From: Glycine soja
Lineage: Eukaryota; Streptophyta; Magnoliopsida; Fabales; Fabaceae
Reading direction: 5' to 3'
NCBI RefSeq assembly: GCF_004193775.1
Contig: NC_041019.1
Location: forward strand, 35,154,827 to 35,218,826
Length of the DNA stretch: 64,000 nucleotides
The translations under genes were made by a program, and so were the position numbers. The notes under the pieces were generated by a model. The model searched no databases. It was not told the origin of the DNA and worked only from the letters and a program-made list of their open reading frames with translations. Shown here one piece after another: positions 22,485-34,366 of the stretch; position 1 is the first letter of the stretch, and every line of letters begins with the position of its first letter.

Positions 22485-23390
22485 TGCGCGTTTACCCACT
22501 CAGCTTGCTATCATGCTTTGAGTCTTAGAGATAGCAAAAGAAAGTTTATACGGATAACCACTCGGGTATCTCCGCCTGTCAGCGTGACTCAAACGTCAGT
22601 ATGATAGATCTTGTGAGCGCGGAAGATGACATAAATCTCCGCGTGTCAACGGGCTTGTTGGGCCGCGATTGACGAAGGGTGCAGAGGACGACGTTAGTCT
22701 CTGCATGCTATCAGGCTTTTTGTCTTACAGATAGCAAAAGAATGTTTATACGGATAACCACTCGGGTATTTCCGCCCGTCAGCGTGACTCAAATGTCAGT
22801 ATGACAGATCTTGTGAGCACGAAAGATGATGTAAATCTTCGCGTGTCAACGGGCTTGTTGGGCCGCAATTGACGAAGGGTGCAGAAGACGACGTTAGTCT
22901 TTGCATGCTATCAGGCTTTCTATCTTACAGATAGCAAAAGAATGTTTATACGGATAACCACTCGGGTATTTCCGTCCGTCAGCGTGACTCAAATGTCAGT
23001 ATGACAGATCTTGTAAGCGCGGAAGATGATGTAAATCTCCGCGTGTCAACGGGCTTGTTGGGTCGTGATTGACGAAGGGTGCAGAAGATGACGTTAGTCT
23101 CTGAATGCTATCAGGCTTTTTGTCTTACAGATAGCAAAAGAATGTTTATACGGATAACCACTCGGGTATTTCCGCCCTGTTAGCGTGACTCAAATGTCAG
23201 TATGACAGATCTTGTGAGCGCGAAAGATGACGTAAATCTCCGCGTGTCAACGGGCTTGTTGGGCCGCGATTGACGAAGGGTGCAGAAGACGACGTTAGTC
23301 TCTGCATGCTATCATGCTTTTTGTCTTACAGATAGCAAAAGAAAGTTTTGAAAGTGAGGACAACCACTTAGGTATCTCCGCATGTCACGT
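22485..23390 (-). repeat. Ogre B 3' UTR minisatellite, ~200-bp unit
   Basis: About four and a half units recur at 22508, 22708, 22908, 23108 and 23309 (landmark GCTATCA...ACAGATAGCAAAAG). Each also contains CGGATAACCACTCGGGTAT and GTGTCAACGGGCTTGTTGGG. On the minus strand the units resemble A's 3' UTR near 9690-9790, so this is the 3' UTR of a minus-strand element. The array is cut on the left by F's LTR. Confidence 0.92.
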
Positions 23391-24660
23391 GACTCCAGTG
23401 TCAATATGACATAAATTGTGGGGCGGCCGACAAAAGCGAGGCTCTTGCTCCTACGTATCCTCAAATGTGGAATTCAGACCTATGTAGTTCTGGATAACTT
23501 GTGAGACTAAAAATAGTCTCGGTGTCTTCTTCACTAAAATGCGAACATGCTTTAGTTAAGAGACAAAACTTCTAACTGATCAGAGCAACATATTTTGGAT
23601 GAAAAACAATGTGTCTACCGGGGAAGGGGAATATGCTGATGAAATCTTCTCATAACCACAAATGAGATTTTGGATGTTAGCATTTCGTTTCTAAATGACC
23701 ATTTAGAGGAATGGGTTCTTTTGGTGGGAAATTTGGCTTTGAGTGTTTTTGCCTTTTCCTTTTCTGTTTTTGTTTTGTGCGGGGCGAAAAAGTCACCGAC
23801 GCACATGATTTTGGTTGGTAATCAAAAGGAGAGGGCCACTTTAGGTCGTGGTTTCCTTTCTCTTTTTTTTTTCTTGGTGACAATTATGTATTGTTCAGAT
23901 ATTGTTTGGTCCAAAGACCTTTCTGCATGTTTCTTTTGTTTTCTTCCGATCTTTGATCATGGATTTTCTTCTTTTTTTTACTTTTTTTTTTGCTTTCTCT
24001 CCCTCTTTTAATTGGGAATTTTCTTTCCTTTTTTGCTTTCTCCCTTTCTTTGATTGGGAATTTTCCTTCTTTTAGTGTTTTCTTCCGAGGGCAAGGATTG
24101 ATATTCTCACCTTGGGTCAAGGTTTATGGTAAGTTGGGATTTTGGCTCAAGGCTTGTAGCACGGCTGGACATGATATATGTCAGGTTTTGGTTTGGTTCA
24201 AGGATAAAAAGGGATGTCCCACATTATTTCCATGACACAAATGCAACAATGATGATTTGGAAATTGTATGCAAAACTAGTCATCCATGCACCTATGCGGA
24301 CACTCAAGTGTCAAACTTTTATGGTCATGTGATGCTAGGGCTCAGGATTCATTTCCTCTATTTAAGTCAACCCAGTGTTTTCAAAATATGTTCTTTTATC
24401 AATTTGTGCATTCATCCGAGTCCATTTTTGGGTGTTCGAAAAACTTTCACAGCATTTACCCTTCAGATGTATACACATTTTTTTCAAAAACTGGTTATGA
24501 TCAGTGAATTCTTTTAAAGAAAAGTTGGAAGTTATCTCTTTTCACAAGCATGTTGTTCTTTAGCCAGACAACTTATTTTTCTTTTTTCTCTTTTTTTTCT
24601 TTTTCTTTTTATCGTGTGTTTATTTCTTTTCCTTGTTTGTTTTTGTTTTTTTTCTTTTCA
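23391..24660 (-). other. Ogre B proximal 3' UTR
   Basis: The sequence is the reverse counterpart of A's 7.7-9.0 kb: the double-TACGTA block (about 23449-23496), GGGGAAGGGGAAT region, pyrimidine-rich tracts (23950-24080 and 24540-24660) and the segment with CATGTGATGCTAGGGCTCAG. No gene is supported. Confidence 0.7.
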
Positions 24661-24699
24661 TGAGGTATTTTACTACCTAAACATGTGTATATTTTTGTG

Positions 24700-24749
24700 A
24701 GGTATTTTTGCTATATACATGCATATCCAAGGTATCTTGCTACCTAAAC

Positions 24750-24800
<51 letters not shown>

Positions 24801-25170
24801 GAGGTATTTTTGCTATATACATGCATATCCAAGGCATCTTGCTACCTAAACATACATATATATATTTTGTGAAGTATTTTTGCTACATACATGCATATCC
24901 AAGGTATCTTGCTACCTAAACATACATATATATATTTTGTGAAGTATTTTTGCTGCATACATGCATATCCAAGGTATCTTTCTAGCTAAACATACATATA
25001 TATATATATTTTGTGAAGTATTTTTTGTTACATACTTGCATATCCAAGGTATCTTTCTACCTAAACATACATATATATATTTTGTGAAGTATTTTTTTGT
25101 TACATACTTGCATATCCAAGGTATCTTTCTACCTAAACATACATATATATATTTTGTGAGGTATGACCAC
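24700..25170. repeat. ~68-bp AT-rich tandem repeat with (TA)n microsatellite
   Basis: About six units contain GCATATCCAAGGTATCTTGC and CTACCTAAACATACATATAT. A pure TA run lies at about 24762-24797. Similar TAGCAAAATACC-type motifs occur in A (5.4-5.7 kb) and at the right edge of the window (63.78-64.0 kb). The small ORF across it is a product of the repeat. Confidence 0.88.
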
Positions 25171-25439
25171 CTTCCGAACTTGTGCTTATTTTATTCAAAT
25201 TCCTAGGATCATGAGCAACTAGGTGTGTCCTACTATGACTTGAGAAACAAAGGTGATCAAATAACAAGCAGAGATTTAAAAGGTACTAGGTTGCCTCCTA
25301 GTAGCGCTTCTTTAACATCTTGTGCTGGACGCCTTATGACTTGTCGGTCATGGACCTAGTACTTTGCTTACCTTTGGCTTTGGACTAGGTCGCCTATTGG
25401 TCGGCCATGTGTCGTAGGCAATACTCTAACCTTTTTGTG
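25171..25439. other. Unclassified spacer within Ogre B
   Basis: It contains a segment reading AGGTTGCCTCCTAGTAGCGC, which resembles text common in legume retrotransposon sequence, but I cannot assign it. No coding frame is credible. Confidence 0.4.
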
Positions 25440-26215
25440 GATGAGCTGAGGGGCTCTGGAGGTGGCGGCAGTGCATTTGTTGCCTGTTGCTGGCCATCCG
25501 CAGGCTGCTGTGGTGTTTCGCCTTGCGCCTGACTGGGGGGCGTAGTACTTCTTGATGAAAGCTCAGTTAGTAAGTGGCCTAATGACCTTGTTGGGGGCGA
25601 TGAGCACTCTGTAAAACTGATAGAGGCCCGTAATTAGAGCTGGAAACCCCAAGACCCTGTTGGACTTCTCCAGGTCCACTGGGAGTCTTGCGAGCACGAT
25701 CCCTGCAAATAGTAGATGACATCAGAAATCAGTTGAGAGAAGTACATACTTACCTATGTTATGACGACATGACCTTGCTGGGGGGAACGGGCACCCTGTA
25801 GGACTAACAGAGGCCCGTAACCAGAGCTGGAAACCCCAGGGCCCTGTTGGGCTTCTCCGGGTCCGCTGGGTGTCTTGCGGGTACAATCCCTGCAAACAAT
25901 AGATGGCATTAGAAATCAGTTGAACCATATGCATACTTACCTATGTCGTGACGGCATAGAACAACCGATACTTTCGCAGGGGAAGATCGGCATTGCGGTC
26001 GCTGGGCAGAATGTTGCTAAGTAGCAATGTCATTTATATCTGTGTAAGAGTGGTCATGTTGGTGCGCATGATCCACACTCGTCTCTTTGCAGTGGCACGG
26101 GTGAAACCTTGCCCCGGTATGCACAGTAGCTACGCGATAGCCTTTCTCTGGTTGTCCTCGCATAGTTGGCCCTCCTTTGAGATCAAGGGGTGGCCCAGGA
26201 AAAGGAACTGATAAA
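25440..26215 (-). pseudogene. Ogre B 3' ORF remnant
   Basis: Read on the minus strand this is the same putative plant transposon protein domain ORF as in A and E. It retains segments matching WIMRTNMTTLTQI, TLLLSNILPSD and the later SNRALGF region, plus a degraded C-terminus near 25440-25560. The N-terminal half is missing and several frameshifts and stops are present. A 187-bp segment (landmark AGAGGCCCGTAA at 25622 and again at 25809) is tandemly duplicated inside it, so the product could not be normal. Confidence 0.75.
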
Positions 26216-26295
26216 GGGAAATACTGGCCCCATAATCGGGAGCGCAAGTCTTGGTTAAGCATTTAAGGGAAGAGGACCTTAAATTCTCTTAAGGT

Positions 26296-26575
26296 GCAAA
26301 TGTGGAGCCCTCTGAAAGTGAGGATGCGTAGCCCTCTAAAGGCGAGGATGTGCAGCCCTCTGAAGGTGAGGGCATGCAGCTCTCTGAGGATGTGTGGTCC
26401 TCTGAAGGCGAGGGCGTGTAGCCCTCTGAAGGCGAGGGCGCGCAGCCCTTTAAAGGTGAGGACATGTAGTCCTTTGATGGCGAGGACGTGTAGTCCTCTA
26501 AAGGTGAGGGAGTGCAGCCCTTTGATGGCGAGGATGTGTAGTCCTTTGAAGGTGAGGGTGTGTACCCAAGGGTCC
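26296..26575. repeat. 24-bp minisatellite, ~11 copies
   Basis: The unit approximates GAGGATGTGTAGCCCTCTGA plus AGGC or AGGT. Being a multiple of three, it yields eight-residue repeats in open frames on both strands (RGLHILTF-like on minus, SPLKARMC-like on plus). It lies between the 3' ORF remnant and the gag of Ogre B. I see no evidence that it is translated. Confidence 0.9.
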
Positions 26576-27390
26576 ACCCTTATGAGAATGCAAGAGATTG
26601 ACTCATTGAGAGGGCCGATCATCCCAAATTCAAAAGATTTGGACATTAGATGTAGGAAATCTATGCAGTTAACATGATTTTTAGGGATGCAGATGTATGC
26701 AACCTTTGAAATTTGGTAAATGTGGACTTCATATGAAACAATGCAATGCAACGGAAAGTTGTACAATGTTCATGAAATTCTTTCCCTATTTGGTGATTTT
26801 GATTTTGATTTAAATTTTTTGGAAAACACAGATTGACTGTCCTTTTGAAAGAGGTGATAATTCATGCAACCTTATCCTATCTTTTGCAAATCTCTTCGGG
26901 AACTCCCTCAGAGTGTATGTTCTGTTTGATTTAGTCACTTGACCATTTTGGAGTGACAACAATGGAGTCGTTTGATGTTTAATCAATCCATTGAAATTCC
27001 AGGATTTGTCCCCCATTCTTTTGTTTAAAAACATCGACGGGTGAGAACTTTTGATCTGCCCCTATGTTCACTTGAGGCTCATGCACGATGTCCCTCATTG
27101 CCCCAGTGTAAGGTTTTGAGGTACCAATCGTTGTCTTTCATCATGACCTTGTAGCAGGGAACCTATTGGGTGAGAACTTCCAATTTGCCCCTAGGTTTAC
27201 TTGAGGCTCATGCACGGTGCCCCTCATTGCCCCAGTGTAAGGCTTTGAGGTACCAATCATTGTCTTGTTTTCAAAACCTCGTAGTGAGGAAGAATGAAAG
27301 AAGCAGTTGATTCTTGCAAAAAGAATTTTCCAAGGACGAGAAATAGTTGAAGGATTTTTTAGTTGATGGATTTAAGTCAAATGACTCCTA
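26576..27390 (-). other. Ogre B internal noncoding region with a 129-bp duplication
   Basis: No family is recognised in coding frames. A 129-bp segment is present twice in tandem (GGGTGAGAACTT at 27039 and 27168; both copies contain CTTGAGGCTCATGCACG). Pol should lie between gag and the 3' ORF, but no reverse transcriptase, RNase H or integrase motif is seen here or at 28314-28720. Confidence 0.5.
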
Positions 27391-28308
27391 TGTAGAAGCA
27401 AGATGTTTTGATGTTTTGATGATGCCAAAGGATCAAATGCTTCTAAGTTTTATTCAAGACAAGAATCCAAGAAAATCAAGATATATGATCAAGTTGATCT
27501 CTAGAATCCTAGGAAGGAGTTTCCAAATTGAAAAAGAAAAAGGTTTGGCCAAAGAATTTTATCTAAATCATTTTAAATTGAGATTTACTCTCTAATAATC
27601 GATTACCAGCAGTTGAAAATATTTATAACAGAGGGGATTTTCAGAAAATAATTTCCAAGAATCACATCAATTCAAATGGTTTATGAATGGCCATCAAAGG
27701 TGACTTGGAAACACAAATTTAAAGAGAGTTTTCATTGCCCAAAATGTTTTATCCTCTCAAAAGATTAAGAGAGTTTTTTTGAACTGAAATGTCTTATCCT
27801 CTCAGAAAGATTCCTTGGTCAACCACTTGTATATTCAATAAGGAATTTTGATTGATCTTCATTGTACAATTTATCTCTTTTAAGAGAGATTTCTTCTTCT
27901 CTTCTTCTTATTTCTGAAAATGGATTAAGAGACCGTGGATCTCTTGTTGTAGAGGATTCTTGAACACAAGGGAAGGGTTGTCCATGTGTGGTTCAGACTT
28001 TGTAGAAGGAGTTTTACAAAGAGAGTGGAAAATCTCAAGTGGGTTGCTTGAGGACTGGACGTAGGCACGGGAAGTGGCCGAACCATAATAAATCAAGTTT
28101 GCATGCCTCTCTTCCCTTAAACTTCTTTTATTTATTGTTATTTATCTTTTGCTTTAAAGAAGTTTATTTTGAATTGTCTTTTGAGTAATTCATGTTAAGG
28201 GTGCATTGTTAATCCCAAAAAGAGAGAGTGAAAGTTTAATTGAGGAATAGTCTTTGTATCTTAATTCAACCCCCCCTTCTTAAGATAACTGAGGCCATTT
28301 GTCCAACA
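27391..28308 (+). mobile_element. Solo LTR, Ty1/copia-type, with target-site duplication
   Basis: The 918-bp element starts TGTAGAAGCAAG and ends GGCCATTTGTCCAACA. It is flanked by a perfect 5-bp duplication TCCTA (27386-27390 and 28309-28313). The end (TTCAACCCCCCCTTCTTAA then TGAGGCCA) matches the style of the copia LTR at 36409 in the opposite strand, and TAATCGATTACC occurs in both. No internal region remains, so it is a solo LTR formed by recombination between the two LTRs of one insertion. It sits inside Ogre B. The 82-residue ORF at 27347 is not a gene. Confidence 0.88.
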
Positions 28309-28313
28309 TCCTA

Positions 28314-28720
28314 TTCTTGATAACTCACTTCTCTCTAAAAAGACAAACTTTCCGGAATGATAAAATGAGGTCACATGAACGTCTATATTTTTACTTGAAA
28401 ACACAGTCAATCAAATGCCTTTTTTATTTTTTATTTTGAAACTTATTTTTGCTTTACTTGTCATTTTACAGCACCCCACCAACGTGCAGGACGAGTAATC
28501 TCTGATTGAATGGTCTTGGAAGTCAACACTCAGGAGCGCAGGTCGCTTTGAGCAAACAAACCAATGGCTTACACTCACATTCCGGTGGAAGTTGAATAAG
28601 CAAAGATGTGTTTGTGAAAGGATGTCAAATTCATTCATTTTAGCATTGTAACTGTGGTTTACAATAATGGCATAAACTTGGAAATCCTGATGAGTCATTA
28701 GAGACACCTAACAACAGCCT
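28314..28720 (-). other. Ogre B sequence after gag, unassigned
   Basis: A 98-codon minus-strand ORF overlaps this stretch and shows no family resemblance. The segment follows the gag zinc-knuckle region where the pol reading frame would be expected in a complete element. Confidence 0.4.
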
Positions 28721-30458
28721 TCAAAATTGCCCCATGTGTGGTGTCGCTTGTCAGTGTTAGGATTCAACAAGCGATTCTCCTCAAATTTCAGCCAGCCCAC
28801 ATCAATTAGACTTTGCACCTTATGCTTCAGGGTCATACAATGCTCAATGGAATGCCCCAGGGCTCCTCCACGATATGCACATGTTGCGTTCGAGTCGTAT
28901 CCTCAGAAAAATGGAGGTTTGAGGGAACCTAGCAGGGGTTATGGCTACCATTGCATTATCAAGTAGATATGGGAGCAAGTTAGCATATGACACCAGAATT
29001 TGGGGTGAATCCTACAGGCTTTTCGCTGCAAAATTCATTTCTTGGTTGGTGTTTTGGTTTGTGCCAAAGGTGGTGTTTAGCATTGGTTGTGTGGTTGGTG
29101 GGTTTTGTTGTCGATTTAGGGATGGCCTTTGTGGATAAATGGGTGGTAGGTAAGGAGAAGGGTTAAGTAATGACATTGTTGGTTTTGTGGGAAACTTGGC
29201 CGTATAGGAATGGCAGTCACAGCATAGGTTTCTCCTTCATCCTCACCCTCTTCATTTGCCCCAGTTTTCTCATTCGTCCAAGCAGGATGATTAAATTTGC
29301 CTCTTTTCAGACCCACTTTGATCCTTTCGTAAGTGAAAACTAAATCAGCAAAGTTTGAAGGTGTGTACCCCACCATTTTTCATAGTAAAACGCTGGTAAT
29401 GTGTCTACTATTATTGTGTTTCTTCGTCATTGAGGGAACCACTTGGGCTGCCAGATTCATGCCCCCTTTTTGCACATGTTCTGTAGTTGCATCCTATCCG
29501 GAGTCATATCAGAATTGTACTGATATTGCCTAATGAAAGCAACCATTAGGTCCTTCCAAGAATGGACTCAGGAAGGTTCCAAGTTAGTGTACCAGGTAAC
29601 AGCTACCCCAGTAAGACTTTCTTGGAAGAAATGTATCAGTAGTTCCTCATCTTTTGCGTATTCCCCCATCTTCCGACAATACATCTTTAGATGGTTCTTG
29701 GGGCAAGTAGTCCCCTTGTACTTGTCAAAGTCCAACACCTTGAACTTGGGAGGGGTGATGATATTGGGTACTAGGAACAACTCTTCTAGTTTAGCAAAGG
29801 CATAATCTTCACCTCCTTCAATGGCCCTGAGCCTTTCCTCTAGATGATCCAACTTTCCCATTTCTGCCATAGCATGAGGGATTTTACTTGTTGTGGAATG
29901 CAAGAGGTGTGGTTGTGGGTGATACTGAGGGCCCTCCAAAGTGTTTGGCATGGGTATACCACCAACTGCTTGCCCTTCAGTGGCATATCTGAGGCAAGGC
30001 TCGAAGTCGGCTAGATTGTGGTGGGGAATTTCATGTGTCTCCCCCACGGTTTAAGAGACATGTGCATGATCAGTTTGGGGTTGTTGGCTCTCAATGGGTA
30101 TGGGAGCGGAGTTATTGACATCCTCATTAGGAGTGTATGCCACATTGGGTGGTGTATAGTTGGGAGGCAAGCCATATGGTGGGAAGGCATGCTTGTTTTG
30201 AATTTGCGCATAAATGGGGCCGCCCATACTTCCCAAATCTTTGCCTACCCTAGCTGAGGTTGGATGATTCATTTGGTTGAGGCCAGATGGGGACATCGGG
30301 TTCAGCCTAGCAACAACGTTGGTAGTGGTAACTGCAACCGCATTGGCTTCCATTATCTTCTTCATGCTCATCATGGCCTCCATCATTGTGGCCATTTGCT
30401 CTTTCATGGCCTCCATGTCGGCCTTCATCTGCTCTTGCACCTCCTCTACTTCACCCAT
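28721..30458 (-). pseudogene. Ogre B gag (nucleocapsid at the low-coordinate end)
   Basis: Gag starts at ATG 30458 with MGEVEEVQEQMKADMEAMKE, a predicted helical N-terminus also seen in C and H. The capsid core follows (DKYKGTTCPKNHLKMYCRKM, FFQESLTGVAVTWYTNLE). The zinc-knuckle-like CAYRGGALGHSIEHC lies near 28820-28890. Stops break it: TAA at 30051-30053 and TGA at 29568-29570, then further stops and frameshifts in the second half. The TGA after NLEPS is shared with element H. Gag packages the genomic RNA in virus-like particles; this copy could only make fragments. Confidence 0.85.
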
Positions 30459-31604
30459 TACTCTAGCTCTAGCACAGGTTCGGTAAGGGCGCCGTAAAGC
30501 ATGTTTTTTTTTCTTTTTGATGATTAAGTTCATTTTTTTTTCAAGGAAAGAATGCAATGAGCAATGCAACCAATGAAAAGGATGGATGTATGCGAATGAT
30601 TCACAGTTGAAGTATTGCGAATTTTTACGCAAGACATGGGGTTGAATCAATTTAGATTTTTCAACATGGTTCATGACATCTTGGTCAAGGTGAAACTGGA
30701 AGTAACAAGGACATTAATGGTCCTAAATGTGCTTGGCAGTAGACGAAGCAGTGATGTAACTCGATTCATCTTTTGCCCCAATTTTTGCAAGATGGTTACT
30801 TCCATACTTCAACTTGACTTGATGAACTTTTTTTCAAAAAAGCATGAGCTCAGTTCAACCCTATAATCCAAGGAATGACAATTCTGATCGCCAATACTTC
30901 AACAATATTTCATAGGGATGAATGACTCGGGCATACTTTAAGCTATGCATGGAAAATGTAATTATGAAATTGAGATGCCCGAAGAAACATCATTTCCTAG
31001 TTAACCATGCATTAGGTACCAGGTTCACTCATTTTGTTTTTAAGTGAAACGGGTTTATGATCCCAACATGGTTGGCTCATGGTACCGAATATATGCATCC
31101 AAGAATGTATCATGAATTTTCATGCTTCCCTTTTTTGTTTTTGTTTTGTAGAGGAAAATGCAAGGGTCATGCATGAGCGAACATGAAAACAAAAGGTATG
31201 AAATTTGTAGATCAAAAAGTTTGTTGGACGCATATGCATGATGATGCAATGACTCATGCAAAATGTGAGGCTGGAATATGATAACGGACAAATGCAGGAA
31301 CAATATGTTCATTATGATGCCATGAAGAGATGCTTATGCGATGCATGATATGAATGCATTTACGGAAACAAGAGCCCAGAAAATGATCTCTTCTTAGTTG
31401 CGCATTTGGGGGCGCAGTGCCCCATGTGTACAGTTAAGAAGGTGATATGGACCTTCCAGCTTCCCGTGACAAAGGAAGAGACCAACATACAATGCATGTT
31501 AGAGATAAAATATGGGAGTGATTTGATCCGCACTGACTTTTGGAGTAAAAACATGGGATAAACTCATTTTATTCAAAAAGTTTATAACTAGTCAAGATCT
31601 GAGC
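30459..31604 (-). other. Ogre B spacer between ORF1 and gag
   Basis: This is AT-rich noncoding sequence. The last ~150 bases before the gag ATG match the corresponding parts of H (about 55750-55905) and C (38250-38357), including CATTCGCATACATCC and GAGCTAGAGTAATGG. No gene is seen. Confidence 0.6.
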
Positions 31605-33498
31605 GACAATACAAGTTCCCTAGCGGTTTCTAATTATATGGGCCATTAGATCTATCATATGCTGACAATAGCCGACAAGTCCGTGGATCTCCTCGGGGGC
31701 GGAGTAGGTGTCCGCCATTGCCTTGGCCTTGGCTAGTAGTCGGGGAAGCTCTTGACTCTCGTTCAAGGTAAGAGCAAATCGGTCTATCCACATTGTTGCC
31801 TCTTGATGTAACGAGCCGATCACCCTTCCTCTAGCCTCCTTTTTTGCATACACTTGGGCATACTCGTCCGCCACTTTGTGCTCGTGGGCTGTGGCTAGAC
31901 TTAGTTCCTCTTGGTACTTGCTGATGACGGCTAACATGTTGGTCTCTGTCTCGCATAAACGCTAAGACAAACTTCTCTTGGACCTCGAGCAAACCTTCAA
32001 CTCATGCTTCAAGATCAAACTGTCTACCCGTGATTGGTCCCTTTCCTCCCTCCGGAGTTTAAGCTCGTTGTTACTACCCCACAGAGCCCCTCGAAACTTG
32101 TTCCGGCCGTGCTCTTCCCTACAAGCCCTCTTGGTTTCTCGTTCCAAGGCTTTGGTGGTAGCCACATTTACATCTCTCAGTTCGGTATTCTCTTTTCGGG
32201 TTTTCAGAGCTGCTAATTTGAACCTTTCTTTGATTGTTTGAGCTTGCTCGAGTTCTGTCCTAAGAGCCTACACCTCTTCGTCTTCCTCCGGTGCCTCAAC
32301 TTCCTCCCTTTTAGCGGTTCTCAGACTTGGGAGCATTTCCAAACCTTGCACGTAGGCTTTCAACCACTCACGATAGCCACCAATGGGCCTATTGTTACTG
32401 CCTCTGAGCTCTTTGTCCTTCTTTTGTACCACTTCCCATGCTTTGCGGACCTTCCGAAGTGTCTCCACGTTGGTCTCACTGAACCCTCGTGAAATGACAG
32501 GCACGAGCTCTTCCTCTAGTGGTGCCCCTCTCATCGGGTAGCCAAGTTGCCTTATCGCAAGAACGAGATTGTAATTGATGCAACCCCTTGTCCCTATCAA
32601 GGGAACATTCGGAAATCCTCCGCATGAGATAAGAACTCCAGTTCTTCCTTCTTTCCATCAAGGGAACCAGTTGACAGATGCTCCCTCTCTGTTTGCTAAG
32701 AGTTGGTCCCAATTCGCCCTTCCTTTCTCTGTGCATGAATGGTGGCTTTCTAACAGGCAGGCATGCCTCACCTCTTGGCGAAAAAGGTGTGAAACCATCC
32801 ATACATAAAGAGCGGGATTACAACAGACAATCCTCGTACTGCTCTTCTCACATCTTCGGTCGGTCAAAGGTGTCATAGAGGTCGGCTAGCATAGCAACGA
32901 CCAGGCTTTCCTTGTGGTCATCATAGGCAAGAAAAGCGTCAATCGCTGCTAGGTCCACCAACCCATCCACATTTGGAAAGAGGACTCCTCCAAAGATCAA
33001 CAGTGCGAAAATGTCTATGAACAGGGCCCATTCGCCTTTACCTGCCAAGATTCTTGCTTTTGCCTCCAAACATTTTCTCGGTATTCCAACCACCCCATTT
33101 TCGACTTGCTTTTGGCGGTCTAATTCCTGTGCCAAGATTTGGACTATTTTAGAAATTCTGGCTAATGAGGGGTAGAACCCTGAGAAGAGGCATGGTCTTC
33201 TTCCCCCTAGAGGACATCCTAGGATCTCTTCAAATTCTTCCACCATGGGTGACAGTTGGAAGTCCCCAAAGGTAAAGCACCTCAATGGCTGATCATAATA
33301 CTGGGCGAGGGAGGCAATGGCCTCTGTGGAGACTTCTACCATGGCTAGGTCCTAGATTTTACCGTAAGCTTTGCGAAAAGCTTGCCGCTGGAGCTGACCC
33401 ATCAACTGCCCTAACTCTTTTAGACTGGTGATGCCTAGGCTCTTGACCTTGACTTGATAGAACCTCTTTTTAAGTGAAGGCATTTGACTTGATCCCAT
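31605..33498 (-). pseudogene. Ogre B ORF1 (DUF7745-like), broken
   Basis: Ogre elements carry an extra ORF of unknown function between the 5' LTR and gag; this is the copy in B. ATG at 33498 begins MGSSQMPSLKKRFYQVKVKS. A TAG at 33352-33354 interrupts it, after which the same frame continues through SLAQYYDQPLRCFTFGDFQL to about 32848. This resembles the plant DUF7745 family. Further segments in shifted frames (GCINYNLVLAIRQLGYPMRG near 32590, and a helical stretch 31937-31620) complete the protein. At least one frameshift lies between 32848 and 32600. Confidence 0.78.
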
Positions 33499-34346
33499 GT
33501 TTTACTAAAGCGAACAAAAATTGGTGCGAATCAAAACTCCAACATCTATCATGGGTGGAATGGATGAATGCATGAAGAAATGCATATGACACAGATGCAA
33601 TTTATGAATACGGGAGCCCGGGAAATTGTCTCATTTTTAGATACAACGTCTTGGGGTAGCAAAGTGCCCAACATATGTATTTAAGAAGGTGACACGGACC
33701 CTCCGTTGGTTTGTTAAAGAGAGGGGATCTAGACAGAATCCGTGTGTGACGCATATGCGAAAGGCGCAACACGGGAATGTACATAGTATGAAAATATTCA
33801 CAAAATATAAGCAAAAGGGTACATGAAACTTATGCTTGGCAGTGGAAAAATGGCACACAGCGTGTTTGCTCCATGCCTCTATTTAAGGGACCTATATGGG
33901 AGAAAGCTAAAAAGGTTTTTAGCGATAATCCCCAAGGTGGTCATATCTCTCTTGATGGTCTCTAGAGGGATCATCCTCTTCGAAGAACATACTGCAGCAG
34001 TAGGGACTACTAGCAACAATATGTTTTCAAAGAAAAAAAACCCTAGATGAGGGTTCACTGTAATCAAGCAAGTCGGAGACCTAGCATGATCACAGATTCA
34101 CCTCCACTCCTTATGTTCCCACGAACCCGGGTATAGGGCCCTTTTTCAACTCATCGTGTGTGCAAATAGTGTTGGTGTTTGTGTGCATCAAATGAATAAA
34201 TATTCCCCATGCATACAAAAAATGCACTAAAAAGCATCAAAGAGTTATATACACAATAACATAAGGAAAATAAAGGGAAACCAACAAAGGAGGATGTCAT
34301 GATAAAACATTGCACAAGATTAAATGGCCTAACTCTCAAAAAATAG
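33499..34346 (-). other. Ogre B 5' leader
   Basis: The sequence lies between the primer-binding site and ORF1 and has no credible coding frame. Short ORFs here lack family resemblance. Confidence 0.6.
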
Positions 34347-34364
34347 TCCCCAGTGGAGTCGCCA
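34347..34364 (-). promoter_or_regulatory. Primer-binding site of Ogre B (tRNA-Arg type)
   Basis: On the minus strand the sequence reads TGGCGACTCCACTGGGGA, two bases after the LTR end. Ogre elements are known to use an arginine tRNA-type primer site of this form. This identifies 34367-36106 as a 5' LTR on the minus strand. Confidence 0.82.
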
Positions 34365-34366
34365 AC

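Noticed and set aside
22485..23390. CRISPR-like array (regular ~200-bp repeats)
   Set aside because: Units are contiguous with no unique spacers, and the setting is a plant retrotransposon UTR.
26294..26766. Repeat-protein gene with eight-residue repeats
   Set aside because: Open frames exist on both strands through a 24-bp minisatellite, and there is no supporting non-repeat domain.
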